A DNA stretch of 64,000 nucleotides, taken from an uncultured Paracoccaceae bacterium (GTDB lineage Bacteria > Pseudomonadota > Alphaproteobacteria > Rhodobacterales > Rhodobacteraceae). Numbering within the stretch: the first letter of the stretch is position 1; every line of letters begins with the position of its first letter. The stretch lies in contig CANMYO010000002.1 of assembly GCA_947502145.1 (NCBI GenBank), forward strand, positions 124,001 to 188,000, given 5' to 3'. A program made the position numbers and the translations under genes. The notes below the pieces were generated by a model. That model was given only the letters and a program-made list of their open reading frames with translations, was not told where the DNA came from and did not search any database. Below are positions 33,461 to 42,423 of the stretch, piece after piece.

Positions 33461-36127
33461 ATGTCAGCGATTGATTTCGTTGTCCGTGGGGATGCGGGCG
33501 TGGTTGAGCGTGGCGCGGTCTCAGGATCGGGCAGCATTGTTGCAGCAGCGGATCAGGATATTTCCCTGAACCTGCAGCGCAGTCACATTCTTTCTTACAC
33601 ACGGCAGGGGCAGGCGCTCCAGATCACTTTGGTTGATGGTCAGGTGATCACGATCGAGGGGTTCTTTTCGCCAGATGGCGTTGCCGAAAACCAGCTTTTC
33701 ATCTCGTCCAGCGGCCAGTTGGCCGAAGTTCAGCTCAGCGCCTCGGACGGCAATCTGTTCTTTGCGCAATATGTGGACGCCGACAGCTTTGGCAAATGGT
33801 CACCGGATGATGACCTTTATTTCGTGCAGGCCGCCGATCTGCCCCTCGCCGGGGTAGAGCCCGCGACAGAGGCGGGGATGCTGGGCGTACCCCTGATGGC
33901 CGGCCTGAACGGGCTGGGCCTGGGTTTGCCCCTTGCGGCAGCTGGCGGCGCTGCGGTGCTTTTGGGTGGCGGCAAAGGCGACAAGCCGGTTGATGACGTC
34001 AAAACCGTCGGTGGCGGGGGGGGAACTGATCCCGATGGTCCCAGCACCCCGGACGAAGTTGACCCCGATGTTGACCCCGTTGGCCCACCCAGCGTAGCGA
34101 TCACCGGCGGGACAAAGTCCCAGGGCCATACCGTCAACGCCGAGGATCACGCCGATGGCGTCGAGATTACGGGCACCGGTACACCGGGCGTGTCCGGCAC
34201 CATCACCGTGGGGGATGTGACCAAGGACATCACCGTTGACGCAGATGGCAATTGGACCGCCACCTTTACCACCGACGAAGTGGATGGCGGCGAATACGAA
34301 CAAAATGTCACCGTGCAGGTCAGCGACGGCGGCGGCAGCGCCTCTGCCACCGATGTTCTGGTCGTGGATACTTTCACAACCGTCAGCTTTGATGCCTCAA
34401 CCGTCGAGGGTGACGGCACGGTCAATCACGCCGAGGAAAGCGATGGCGTGACGCTCACCGGCACGACGCAGGCTGGTTCCAGCGTTGTGGTCAGATTTGG
34501 CGGCGTTGAATATGATGCTACAGTCTCAGGCACCAGCTGGTCGCTTGACGTGTCATCCGGCGTTTTTGCGCAGGGTGAATATGATGTCGACATCACCGTC
34601 ACCGCGACAGATGAACACGGCAATACCGCCACGACCACCGATACGTTGTCCATTGACACGATTACCGATGTCACGCTGGACACCAGCGCCGCAGGCGGCG
34701 ACGGCACGGTGAACGCGGTTGAACACGCCAACGGCGTCACCGTTGTTGGCACGGCAGAGGCGCATGCCACCGTCGTTGTCACCATGGGCACGGCCAGCAC
34801 AACGGTGAAGGCCGACGCAAACGGAGATTGGACCGCCAATTACACCACGGCGCAGGTGCCAACGGGCGAACTGGACGTACCGGTCAAGGCGGTCTCGACC
34901 GATCTGGCGGGCAATACCGCCACGGCCACCGGCACCGTCACAATCGACACCGAACTTGACGTTACGGTTGAAACCGCCGGTGTGGAAACAGACGGTATCG
35001 TCAATATGGTTGAACGGGCCGATGGCGTGACGTTGACCGGCACCGCGGATGCGGGCGCGCAGGTCAAAGTGGTGTTTGAAAACGGCGTGCGCACCGTGAC
35101 CGCAGATGGCAACGGGACATGGTCGGCTGATTTTGCGGCCAGCGAAATCCGCTCCGGCAATGTTGAGGTCGGCGCACCTGTGACCGTGACCGCCACCGAT
35201 GACGCGGGCAATGTCGCGACAACTTCCGGCACCGTTCAGCTTGATACCTACGTCAACCGGCTGGCCAGCTCTGGCGTGGTCGAAGGCGACGATGTGGTCA
35301 ATAACGTCGAGGCCAGCGATGGCATCGTGTTACGCGGCGTGGTCGAACAAGGGTCTTCGGTCAACGTCACCTTCGAAGGTGTGACCCACGCTGCCGCGGT
35401 CGCCGCTGACGGCACATGGTCAGTGGGCTTTGCTGCGGATGAGATTCCGCAAGGAACCTATATCGCCAACGTCCAGATTGATGCGACAGATGCGGCGGGC
35501 AACACCGCCAGCATCACCGATACATTCCAGGTTGATACCGATGCGCCCGACGCACCCGATATCGAAGGGTTCTATCGCGGCAATGACGGGATCGAGATGG
35601 TCGGCGTTGGGACCACTGAAACCAACCTGCATTTCCACGAATACGAAGAGGGCGGCGACACCGCCACCGCGCTGGATGCCAGCGTCATCAGCTCAAATGC
35701 GGTGCGATCGAACTACCTCTTTGACGGGGCGCATTCCGTGCCAAACGGCAGCCAGATCGTTGTCACCGACCGCGATGATGCAGGCAACACGAACTCAACC
35801 CTGTTTGTGACCGATGACATCACCAGCAGCACGGTTGATGTGACCGCCGGGGCGCTTGACCAGTTTAACGTCGGTGCGATCAACCTTGAATTTGCTGAAG
35901 AATCCGAACTGACACTGACCGTCGCGGATCTTGAGGCGATGTCCCGGAACGACAATACGCTGATCATTCATGGCAGCACGGACGATAGTGTAACGCTTGA
36001 TGGTGCGGCAACGGCAGCAGGCCAGACCACCATCGATAACAAGACTTACGATGTCTACACCGTTGGCAATGATGGCGGTCAGCTGATCATCGACGAAGAC
36101 ATCAGCTTTACCTCTTCGGTGGTCTAA
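33461..36127 (+). CDS. Large Ig-repeat surface protein, BapA-like, type I secretion substrate
   Basis: 888-residue secreted adhesin. It has no Sec signal peptide. Residues 1-130 match a BapA-prefix-like domain (DISLNLQRSHILSYTRQGQ, then YFVQAADL), followed by a hydrophobic/Gly segment and an Asp/Pro linker (about 145-208). Five Ig-like repeats of about 97 residues follow, then a 190-residue C-terminal part ending in HGSTDDSVTLDG and NKTYDVYTVGNDGGQLIIDE, typical of type I secretion C-termini. It is very acidic and Thr/Val/Asp-rich. The next three genes encode a complete type I secretion machine, so this is almost certainly its cargo, probably in biofilm or surface attachment. Confidence 0.88.
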   Translation: MSAIDFVVRGDAGVVERGAVSGSGSIVAAADQDISLNLQRSHILSYTRQGQALQITLVDGQVITIEGFFSPDGVAENQLFISSSGQLAEVQLSASDGNLFFAQYVDADSFGKWSPDDDLYFVQAADLPLAGVEPATEAGMLGVPLMAGLNGLGLGLPLAAAGGAAVLLGGGKGDKPVDDVKTVGGGGGTDPDGPSTPDEVDPDVDPVGPPSVAITGGTKSQGHTVNAEDHADGVEITGTGTPGVSGTITVGDVTKDITVDADGNWTATFTTDEVDGGEYEQNVTVQVSDGGGSASATDVLVVDTFTTVSFDASTVEGDGTVNHAEESDGVTLTGTTQAGSSVVVRFGGVEYDATVSGTSWSLDVSSGVFAQGEYDVDITVTATDEHGNTATTTDTLSIDTITDVTLDTSAAGGDGTVNAVEHANGVTVVGTAEAHATVVVTMGTASTTVKADANGDWTANYTTAQVPTGELDVPVKAVSTDLAGNTATATGTVTIDTELDVTVETAGVETDGIVNMVERADGVTLTGTADAGAQVKVVFENGVRTVTADGNGTWSADFAASEIRSGNVEVGAPVTVTATDDAGNVATTSGTVQLDTYVNRLASSGVVEGDDVVNNVEASDGIVLRGVVEQGSSVNVTFEGVTHAAAVAADGTWSVGFAADEIPQGTYIANVQIDATDAAGNTASITDTFQVDTDAPDAPDIEGFYRGNDGIEMVGVGTTETNLHFHEYEEGGDTATALDASVISSNAVRSNYLFDGAHSVPNGSQIVVTDRDDAGNTNSTLFVTDDITSSTVDVTAGALDQFNVGAINLEFAEESELTLTVADLEAMSRNDNTLIIHGSTDDSVTLDGAATAAGQTTIDNKTYDVYTVGNDGGQLIIDEDISFTSSVV
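34088..35545 (+). repeat. Five Ig-like repeats in the adhesin gene
   Basis: Five tandem domains start near 34088, 34381, 34672, 34963 and 35260, with a spacing of about 97-99 codons. Each carries a copy of the pattern DGVTLTGTADAG, then TVTADGNGTWSADF, then VTATDDAGNVATTSGT and a VDT linker. The copies are diverged (no near-identical DNA), so recombination is not recent. Confidence 0.88.
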
Positions 36128-36146
36128 GCAGCAACACGATATGACC

Positions 36147-36170
36147 CGGGGCCGGCAACGACCGGCCCCG
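36147..36170 (+). terminator. GC-rich hairpin between adhesin and secretion genes
   Basis: Perfect 9-bp stem CGGGGCCGG / CCGGCCCCG with a 6-nt loop (36156-36161), 20 bp after the adhesin stop, followed by only TTT. It could be a partial terminator or mRNA-stabilising element that keeps adhesin expression above that of the exporter. Confidence 0.6.
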
Positions 36171-36211
36171 TTTCGCCCAAGCGACAATAATAAATATCCG
36201 GGGCAAAAACG

Positions 36212-37510
36212 GTGGCAGGACAGGCATATCTACGGGGAACAGGTGCGCTTTGCGTCCTGATGGGGCTGACGGCATGTATGGGGGGCGATGGTGCGGATGT
36301 GACCCGCTCTCCGATGTCGCTGCTGGGTGGCGCACAGGCGCAATCTGCCGCACCAGCGCTGCAATCAAGCGAAAGCTCTGACATTATCAACGGTCTGATC
36401 GACCGGCAGTCCGTGCTGGGGGCTGGGCCTTACGCGCAGGTGTCCGATGCGGTGCTTGCCGCCAACGCCCGCGCGGCAGAGGCGGAGTTGCGCGCCGCAA
36501 AGCTGCGGGCAGAGGCGCGGGCGACAAACTGGCTGCCGACACTTGGTCCGAATGTCTCGCTCACCTCGCTCGGTGATGTCGTGACCAGCATTGTTGTTGA
36601 TGCAGTGCTATTCGACAACGGCCGCAAGAAGGCAGAGCGCGACTACGCCGCCGCGGATGTTGAGGTCGCCGCCGTCGCACTTGCACAGGACACCAACCAG
36701 CGTGTGCTGACGGGCCTTGATCTCTACCTCACTGCGCAGGCCGCGCGGGACCGGGCAGGCGTGAATGCTGCGGCGATGGCGCAGATGGAACGCTATGCCT
36801 ACATCATGTCCGAGCGGGTCAGGGGGGGTGTGTCCTCCCGCGTCGATCTACAAATCGTGCAGCAAAAGCTCAACCAGATGCAGGCGCAGATGTCGTCAGA
36901 CAAAGAGGCCGCGACAACCGCGCTGGCCGAACTGGCCGCGATGTCCGCCGCACCGATTGACGGGATCACCGGCATCAGCCCATTGCGCACGGAACTGACC
37001 GCGCAGCCGCTGAGCGTGCTGAAGGCCCGCGCCGAAGCCACCCGTGCAATTGCCGAGGCAAAAGCCGCGGGCGCCGGGCTATTGCCCAGCCTGACCGCGT
37101 CGGTCAATCAGGACGGTGACGCGGGGCTCAACCTTGGCGGAACCGGGCTTGGATTTGGCACTGGCGCATCGCTGAAAGCGCTTGAAGAACAGCAGGCAGC
37201 CGCCAATGCCCGGATCGGGCAGGTGCAAGAGGACGCCAACCGCAATCTGCGCAGCCTTGAGGCCGAACTCGCCTCGCTACAACGGCAGGAACTGCAGGCC
37301 CAGACGCTGGCACAGCAGGCCGCGGCCAACTTTGAAATCTATGCCGCACAGCAACGCGAGGGCACAAGGTCCGTGCCCGAGGTTGTGGGCCTGTTTGAAA
37401 CCAAGGTGCGCACTGAACGCGAAGCCGTGGCGCTGAAGTATGACGTGGCCCGTGTGGCGCTCAAGATCGCGGCGACACGCGGCGTGCTGGTAGATGGGGA
37501 CAAGATATGA
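36212..37510 (+). CDS. TolC-family outer-membrane lipoprotein of type I secretion
   Basis: 432-residue outer-membrane efflux protein. It starts at a GTG (36212) with a signal sequence ending in a lipobox-like LTAC, so it is probably lipid-anchored. The mature part is Ala-rich and almost wholly helical, with the duplicated TolC pattern (LPTLGPNVSLTSLGD near residue 105; LLPSLTASVNQDGD near residue 290). It overlaps the exporter ATPase gene by 4 bp (ATGA). It forms the outer-membrane channel for the adjacent Ig-repeat protein. Confidence 0.85.
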   Translation: MAGQAYLRGTGALCVLMGLTACMGGDGADVTRSPMSLLGGAQAQSAAPALQSSESSDIINGLIDRQSVLGAGPYAQVSDAVLAANARAAEAELRAAKLRAEARATNWLPTLGPNVSLTSLGDVVTSIVVDAVLFDNGRKKAERDYAAADVEVAAVALAQDTNQRVLTGLDLYLTAQAARDRAGVNAAAMAQMERYAYIMSERVRGGVSSRVDLQIVQQKLNQMQAQMSSDKEAATTALAELAAMSAAPIDGITGISPLRTELTAQPLSVLKARAEATRAIAEAKAAGAGLLPSLTASVNQDGDAGLNLGGTGLGFGTGASLKALEEQQAAANARIGQVQEDANRNLRSLEAELASLQRQELQAQTLAQQAAANFEIYAAQQREGTRSVPEVVGLFETKVRTEREAVALKYDVARVALKIAATRGVLVDGDKI

Positions 37511-39750
37511 CCGGACCCGTCGTCGCCTTTGACATCAATGCCTCACGCGGGGCCAAGTTTTCGCGGATCGCAGAGGCTGAAATCGAACAGGCAGTTGCGG
37601 CCAATACACCGCAACCCGCACCGATCCAGACCCGCGATGTGCCAAAGTTCACCGCGCAGGCGCAGAACCGGGCCGAGATTGCCGCCGTCTATGCCGGTGT
37701 GCTGGGCGTGAACCTGCAAAAAACCGACATTCTGGAAAACCTGACCACCGACGCCGAGGGTCTGACCAGCCAGGCGATTGCCGCAGCGCTGACCGGGGCG
37801 GGACTCGTCGCCAAGGTGGCCAAGGCGCGCCCGCCGCGCCCGGCGATGTGGCCAGCGCTGGCGGTCATGACCTCTGGTCAGGTGGTGCTGGTGCTGCGTC
37901 AGGATGATGACGCGCTCACCGTCTATGACGCCACGCAGCCCGACAATCAGACTGAGGTGCCACTTGCCGAATTTGTCCCGGTGTTCTCTGGCCAGATCAT
38001 CCGCGCTGACGTGGGGCTGGACGAACTCAACCGCCGCCATGCGACCGCCGGGGCCAAGCAACATTGGTTCTGGGGCGAAATCAGCAAGTTCCGCCGGGTG
38101 ATCTTTGAGGTCGCGCTCGGGTCTTTTGTGGCCAACCTGCTGGCCGTTGCCGTGGCGCTGTTTTCGCTACAGGTCTATGACCGCGTGATCCCGCACCAAT
38201 CCACCGCAACGCTTTGGGTGCTGGCCATTGGTGCAGGTCTTGCGATGTTGCTTGAGGCCTTCCTGCGCATTGCCCGTGCCCGTCTGATGGACGGGGCGGG
38301 GCGGCGTGTGGAACTGCGGATTCAGTCGCTCCTGATGGATAGACTGCTGGGCATGCGCGCCGGACAGCCGGGGCAGACGCCCTCAGGCACCTTTGCCGCC
38401 GTGCGGGAGTTCTCCGCCATTCGCGAATTTTTTACCGCCTCGACCATCGGCACGCTGACCGATCTGCCATTCATCGTGCTGTTTCTCGCACTTGTCGCTT
38501 CGATAGGCGGCAATGTCGTCTGGGTGCTGTTTGCGGGCGGCATCCTGATGGTGCTGCCATCCTTCTTCATGCAGAAAAAGATGATGGCGCTGACGTTGGC
38601 GACGCAGGGGGCCAGCACCAAATCCAGCCGTCTGCTGCACGAGGCGATCTACGACGCGGACACGATCAAGGCGCAACGGGGCGAAGAACGCTTTCGCCGG
38701 ATCTGGGGCGAGTTGACCGCATTGTCATCGCTGGCCACCTCGGAGCAGCGCAAATTGTCCACCACACTCACGTTCTGGTCGCAGGGCGTTCAACAAGCGA
38801 CCTACGTGGCCGCCGTTGTTGTGGGCACCTTCATGGTGTTTCAGGGCAGCTATACAGTGGGCACAATCATTGCCGTGGGCATTCTGACCAGTCGCACATT
38901 GGGGCCGCTGACCGGTCTTGCGGGCACAATGGCCCGCTGGGCAAACGTCAAGGCCGCACTTGAAGCGCTTGATCAGGTGGCAGATGCACCCCAGGACGTC
39001 GAGGCGGACCGCACATATCTGCGCCGTGAAACGCTGCAGGGTGGCTATGAACTGCGCGAGCTTGGCTATTCTTACGATGCGGACGCAGGGCGCACGCTTG
39101 ATATTCCCGCGCTGGACATTCCTGCCGGTCAACACGTGGCGATCCTTGGCACCAACGGGTCCGGTAAATCGACGTTGCTGAAGGTGCTGTCGGGGCTGCA
39201 TCAGCCAACCTCTGGCCGGGTGCTGATAGATGGCGTCGACATGGGGCAGGTCATGGCCCGCGATCTGCGCCGCTCAATCGGATATCTCAGCCAAGAGGTG
39301 CGGCTGTTTGCCGGCACCTTGCGCGACAACCTCAACCTGACCCTGCTGGAACGCGATGACGCGCGGCTGGTGGCGGCGCTTGATTTTGCCGGGCTTGGCC
39401 CCTTTGTCGCCAACCACCCCAAGGGGCTTGATCTTGAAATCCGCGATGGTGGCGAAGGCCTCTCCATCGGGCAGCGCCAGTCCATTGGCTGGGCGCGTCT
39501 TTGGCTGCAGGACCCCAAGGTCTGCCTGCTGGATGAACCCACCGCGGCACTTGATCAGACGCTTGAGGCAACGCTGGTCAGCCGCCTGCAAAGCTGGCTC
39601 AAGGGGCGCACCGCGATCATCGCAACCCACCGGGTCCCAATCCTGCAACTGACCGATCGGGTCACGATCCTGCAAAACGGCAGGCTGGCCGTTGATGGGC
39701 CGCGCGATCAGGTGCTGGCGCATATGAAAAAACAGAAGAAGGCAAGCTGA
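37507..39750 (+). CDS. Type I secretion ABC transporter (permease-ATPase, LapB/HlyB-like)
   Basis: 747-residue exporter. Residues 1-180 form a degenerate C39-peptidase-like domain without a catalytic Cys, as in exporters of adhesins and RTX proteins. A six-helix membrane domain follows (about 195-480), then the ATPase: Walker A GTNGSGKST, a divergent signature LSIGQRQSIG in place of LSGGQ, Walker B VCLLDEPTAALD, and switch His in ATHRV. It lies between the TolC-like and HlyD-like genes with overlapping codons. It drives export of the upstream adhesin. Confidence 0.92.
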   Translation: MTGPVVAFDINASRGAKFSRIAEAEIEQAVAANTPQPAPIQTRDVPKFTAQAQNRAEIAAVYAGVLGVNLQKTDILENLTTDAEGLTSQAIAAALTGAGLVAKVAKARPPRPAMWPALAVMTSGQVVLVLRQDDDALTVYDATQPDNQTEVPLAEFVPVFSGQIIRADVGLDELNRRHATAGAKQHWFWGEISKFRRVIFEVALGSFVANLLAVAVALFSLQVYDRVIPHQSTATLWVLAIGAGLAMLLEAFLRIARARLMDGAGRRVELRIQSLLMDRLLGMRAGQPGQTPSGTFAAVREFSAIREFFTASTIGTLTDLPFIVLFLALVASIGGNVVWVLFAGGILMVLPSFFMQKKMMALTLATQGASTKSSRLLHEAIYDADTIKAQRGEERFRRIWGELTALSSLATSEQRKLSTTLTFWSQGVQQATYVAAVVVGTFMVFQGSYTVGTIIAVGILTSRTLGPLTGLAGTMARWANVKAALEALDQVADAPQDVEADRTYLRRETLQGGYELRELGYSYDADAGRTLDIPALDIPAGQHVAILGTNGSGKSTLLKVLSGLHQPTSGRVLIDGVDMGQVMARDLRRSIGYLSQEVRLFAGTLRDNLNLTLLERDDARLVAALDFAGLGPFVANHPKGLDLEIRDGGEGLSIGQRQSIGWARLWLQDPKVCLLDEPTAALDQTLEATLVSRLQSWLKGRTAIIATHRVPILQLTDRVTILQNGRLAVDGPRDQVLAHMKKQKKAS

Positions 39751-40919
39751 TGGCCACGATCGACGCAGAGTTTTCAGGCAAGATGCGTGGCCCCTCGATG
39801 ACGGTCTGGCTGGTCGGTGCCACGGTGTTGATCTTCATGTTCTGGGCAAAGTTTGCATGGATCGACGAAATCGTCCGCGCTCCGGGCGAAGTGGTCAGCG
39901 CTTCGCGCCCCCAGATCATTCAGAACCTCGAGGGCGGGATTCTGGCAGAATTGCTCGTCGGGGAAGGCCATGTCGTGCAGGAAGGTGACGTGCTGGCCCG
40001 GTTGCGGGGCACGCAGTTCTCCACGAATGTGGCGGAACTCGAAGACCAGGTGATCGCCGCCGAAATCCGACGTCTGCGGCTCGAGGCGGAAATTGCCGGA
40101 GCTTTCGACTTTGACGTCTCGCCCGAAATTCTGGCCCGCAGCCCTGCGATTGTTGCCTCTGAACGGGCGCTTCTGGCGGCGCGTCAGGGGGATCACGCCA
40201 GCAAGGTGGACGGCGCGCGGCAGGTCTTCAACGAGACGGCGCGCGAACTGGCCGCGATGGAAGACATGTACGCCCGTGAGATCGTCTCGTTGCTGGAAAC
40301 GACCCGCGCCCGCAAGGCCCATGCGGATGCCCAGACCAAATTGAACGAGATCATCACCGGGGCAGAGCTTGAGCGCGCCAGCGCCTATTCCGAAACGCTG
40401 CAATCCATCGCGGCCCTCGCGCAGGATCTGCGCGGTGCCAATGATCAACTGCAACGCACGGTGATCCGGGCGCCGATGCGCGGCATTGTCAACAACCTTG
40501 GCGTGACCACCATTGGCGGTGTGATCCGCCCGGGCGAAGAGATTTTCCAAATCATTCCGCTGGACGACGAACTTTTTGTCGAAGCACATGTGAAGCCCGC
40601 CGACATTGCCAACGTGGTGCCGGGACAACAGGCCACGATCAAGCTGTCCGCCTATGATTATACGGTCTACGGCAGTCTGGCCGGACAGGTGCAGTTCATC
40701 TCGGCAGATACATTCAAGGACGAACGCCGCGCGGATGACGGCGCGCATTACAAGGTCACGCTCAAGGTTGACATGACCGCGCTTGACGCACGCCAGCAGC
40801 GCATCCAGATCCGCCCGGGGATGCAGGCCGCCGTTGAATTGCACACTGGCGAAAAGACCGTGTTGCAATATCTGACCAAACCGCTTTACCGCAGCCGCGA
40901 GGCCCTGCGCGAACCTTGA
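39750..40919 (+). CDS. HlyD-family membrane fusion protein of type I secretion
   Basis: 389-residue periplasmic adaptor. One N-terminal helix (about residues 17-35) is followed by a lipoyl-like half motif (APGEVVSASRPQIIQNLEGG), a long helical hairpin (about 90-240), the second lipoyl half (VIRAPMRGIVNNLGVTTIGG), and a C-terminal beta domain with the HlyD-family segment LFVEAHVKPADIANVVPGQ. The start shares an A with the exporter's TGA. It links the ABC exporter to the TolC-like channel. Confidence 0.93.
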   Translation: MATIDAEFSGKMRGPSMTVWLVGATVLIFMFWAKFAWIDEIVRAPGEVVSASRPQIIQNLEGGILAELLVGEGHVVQEGDVLARLRGTQFSTNVAELEDQVIAAEIRRLRLEAEIAGAFDFDVSPEILARSPAIVASERALLAARQGDHASKVDGARQVFNETARELAAMEDMYAREIVSLLETTRARKAHADAQTKLNEIITGAELERASAYSETLQSIAALAQDLRGANDQLQRTVIRAPMRGIVNNLGVTTIGGVIRPGEEIFQIIPLDDELFVEAHVKPADIANVVPGQQATIKLSAYDYTVYGSLAGQVQFISADTFKDERRADDGAHYKVTLKVDMTALDARQQRIQIRPGMQAAVELHTGEKTVLQYLTKPLYRSREALREP

Positions 40920-40978
40920 CCGTCCGCGGTGCTTGGGTCACCTTGCGTGCATTGATTAATTGCATTTGAGGCTTCGCA

Positions 40979-41500
40979 ATGGCCACCTGGAAAGAACATG
41001 TCGTGTGGCAGGCGCCGCACAGTATCCACGAACTTGTGCATGGGCCGCAGGGCCGCAGGGTGATTCCCACCGACCGCGGTTTTTATGCCTTTGTCGACGG
41101 GGCAACGCGGCCCTCTCCTGATCGGTGTCTTTATGTGGGCATCGCCGCGGGCAAGACCGGCCTTTACGGGCGGCTTGGATCCTACCTGCGCACCAGCGTG
41201 ACGGTTGGCAAGGCAAGCAGCATGAAACATCAGGGCAAGAAACGCCTGTCATTTGCCCGTATCCGTGGCGTTGATGCCACCGGGACAGCTGCCGCCAATA
41301 CCCCGGTCAACGACAAATCCATCCACGTTTGCTGGGCGATTGCGCCATTCGATTTCGACTCCGCCTCAAAGGGCAAAAACGAACGCGAATTCGCCTATAT
41401 GCTGGAACGGGCGCTGATTGATTTCTATCGCCCGCTTTACAACACTGCCGACTGGGACCGGTACAACGACTTTGACCTTGAGGACGACGCCGGGTTCTAG
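40979..41500 (+). CDS. GIY-YIG-like nuclease-domain protein
   Basis: 173-residue protein with signs of a GIY-YIG fold: RGFYAFVDG and CLYVGIA are the two beta strands (GIY and YIG equivalents), GLYGRLGSYLR follows with the conserved Arg, and LERALIDFYRPLYNT holds the metal-binding Glu and Asn. The spacing is wider than in UvrC, and a Lys-rich insert (MKHQGKKRLSFARIRG) occupies the middle. It is isolated on the + strand after the secretion operon. Its DNA target or biological role is unknown. Confidence 0.7.
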   Translation: MATWKEHVVWQAPHSIHELVHGPQGRRVIPTDRGFYAFVDGATRPSPDRCLYVGIAAGKTGLYGRLGSYLRTSVTVGKASSMKHQGKKRLSFARIRGVDATGTAAANTPVNDKSIHVCWAIAPFDFDSASKGKNEREFAYMLERALIDFYRPLYNTADWDRYNDFDLEDDAGF

Positions 41501-42054
41501 GACAGGGCGGCAACCGCCTGCGCCAGGGCGGCGCGAAATCCGCCCAGATCATCAATCCGGCCCTTGCCGTCATGGATCACAACCGGATGGCCACGACGGC
41601 TTGCGCCGCCATGCAGCATCAGGTTGTCGATCATGTCAAAGTTTTCGACCAGCTGCCCTTGTGCGTCGCGGTGACTGCCGTCGGGCAAGGGCAGGGTCAG
41701 CCGGTCGGCGCTGACCCGGTCGAAATAACTGCGCGCGTCATTGGTGTAGCAGAACACCGGCTTGCCCGACGCGGCGAGAAACCCCAGCTCATACGCGGTG
41801 CCCGCATCGGCGCTGATGCCACGAAATGGTGTCAGGTTCACGATCGCCGCATCCGCGCGGGTCATCAGCCCTTCGTCCACACCCGAAATAAATTCGCCCT
41901 GCTGCAGTGGGGGCAGGTGCCTGGGCACATCCGCATCTCCCGGTGTCAGCGGGGTGAAACCGGCGGCGCGGACAAGGTCAGATTTCGCCGCCAGAACCGC
42001 TGCGGCATCAGCCAGAAAGACGTCCGGCCCGGCCAGATAAAGGCCAAGCGTCAT
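41497..42054 (-). CDS. Nucleoside 2-deoxyribosyltransferase-like protein
   Basis: 185-residue protein of the nucleoside 2-deoxyribosyltransferase/DUF4406 group. The start at 42054 gives MTLGLYLAGPDVF and overlaps the upstream stop (ATGA). The active-site region GTAYELGFLAASGKPVFCY contains the catalytic-type Glu, with a DAAIVNLTPFRG segment before it. It is likely to act in nucleoside salvage or base-sugar hydrolysis. It overlaps the convergent GIY-YIG gene by 4 bp. Confidence 0.85.
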   Translation of the reverse strand: MTLGLYLAGPDVFLADAAAVLAAKSDLVRAAGFTPLTPGDADVPRHLPPLQQGEFISGVDEGLMTRADAAIVNLTPFRGISADAGTAYELGFLAASGKPVFCYTNDARSYFDRVSADRLTLPLPDGSHRDAQGQLVENFDMIDNLMLHGGASRRGHPVVIHDGKGRIDDLGGFRAALAQAVAALS

Positions 42055-42398
42055 AGCCCGAGCACCATCGCACAAAGCGCCAGCGCCGCCGGTACCGTCT
42101 GAAAATGCAGCGCCCTGCGCAGACCGCTCAACGCGCCGACAATGCCCGCCACCGCAACACAGATCAGCAGAAAGATCACCATGCCGGCAATGCCGCTGAT
42201 CAGCCCAACCAGCAGGCCCGCCGCCAGAAACCCGTTATATAACCCCTGATTGAACGCCAACGCCTTGGTCTGCGCGGCAAACTCAGGGGTGGTGCCAAAG
42301 ATCCGCCGTCCGCGTTTGGTCTCCCAAAGCAGCATTTCAAGCGCGGTGATATAGGCGTGGATCGCGGCCACCAGCAGCGTCAGAACAATGGCAATCAT
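42051..42398 (-). CDS. DUF1304 family small membrane protein
   Basis: 115-residue membrane protein with four helices. The start at 42398 has a GAGAGAGG ribosome-binding site. The motif ALEMLLWETKRGRRIFG followed by NQGLYNGFLAAGL is typical of the DUF1304 family. No function is known. It lies between the SDR and deoxyribosyltransferase-like genes and shares codons with the latter. Confidence 0.82.
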   Translation of the reverse strand: MIAIVLTLLVAAIHAYITALEMLLWETKRGRRIFGTTPEFAAQTKALAFNQGLYNGFLAAGLLVGLISGIAGMVIFLLICVAVAGIVGALSGLRRALHFQTVPAALALCAMVLGL

Positions 42399-42423
42399 CG
42401 AGACCTCTCTCTTGGGTTGCGGC

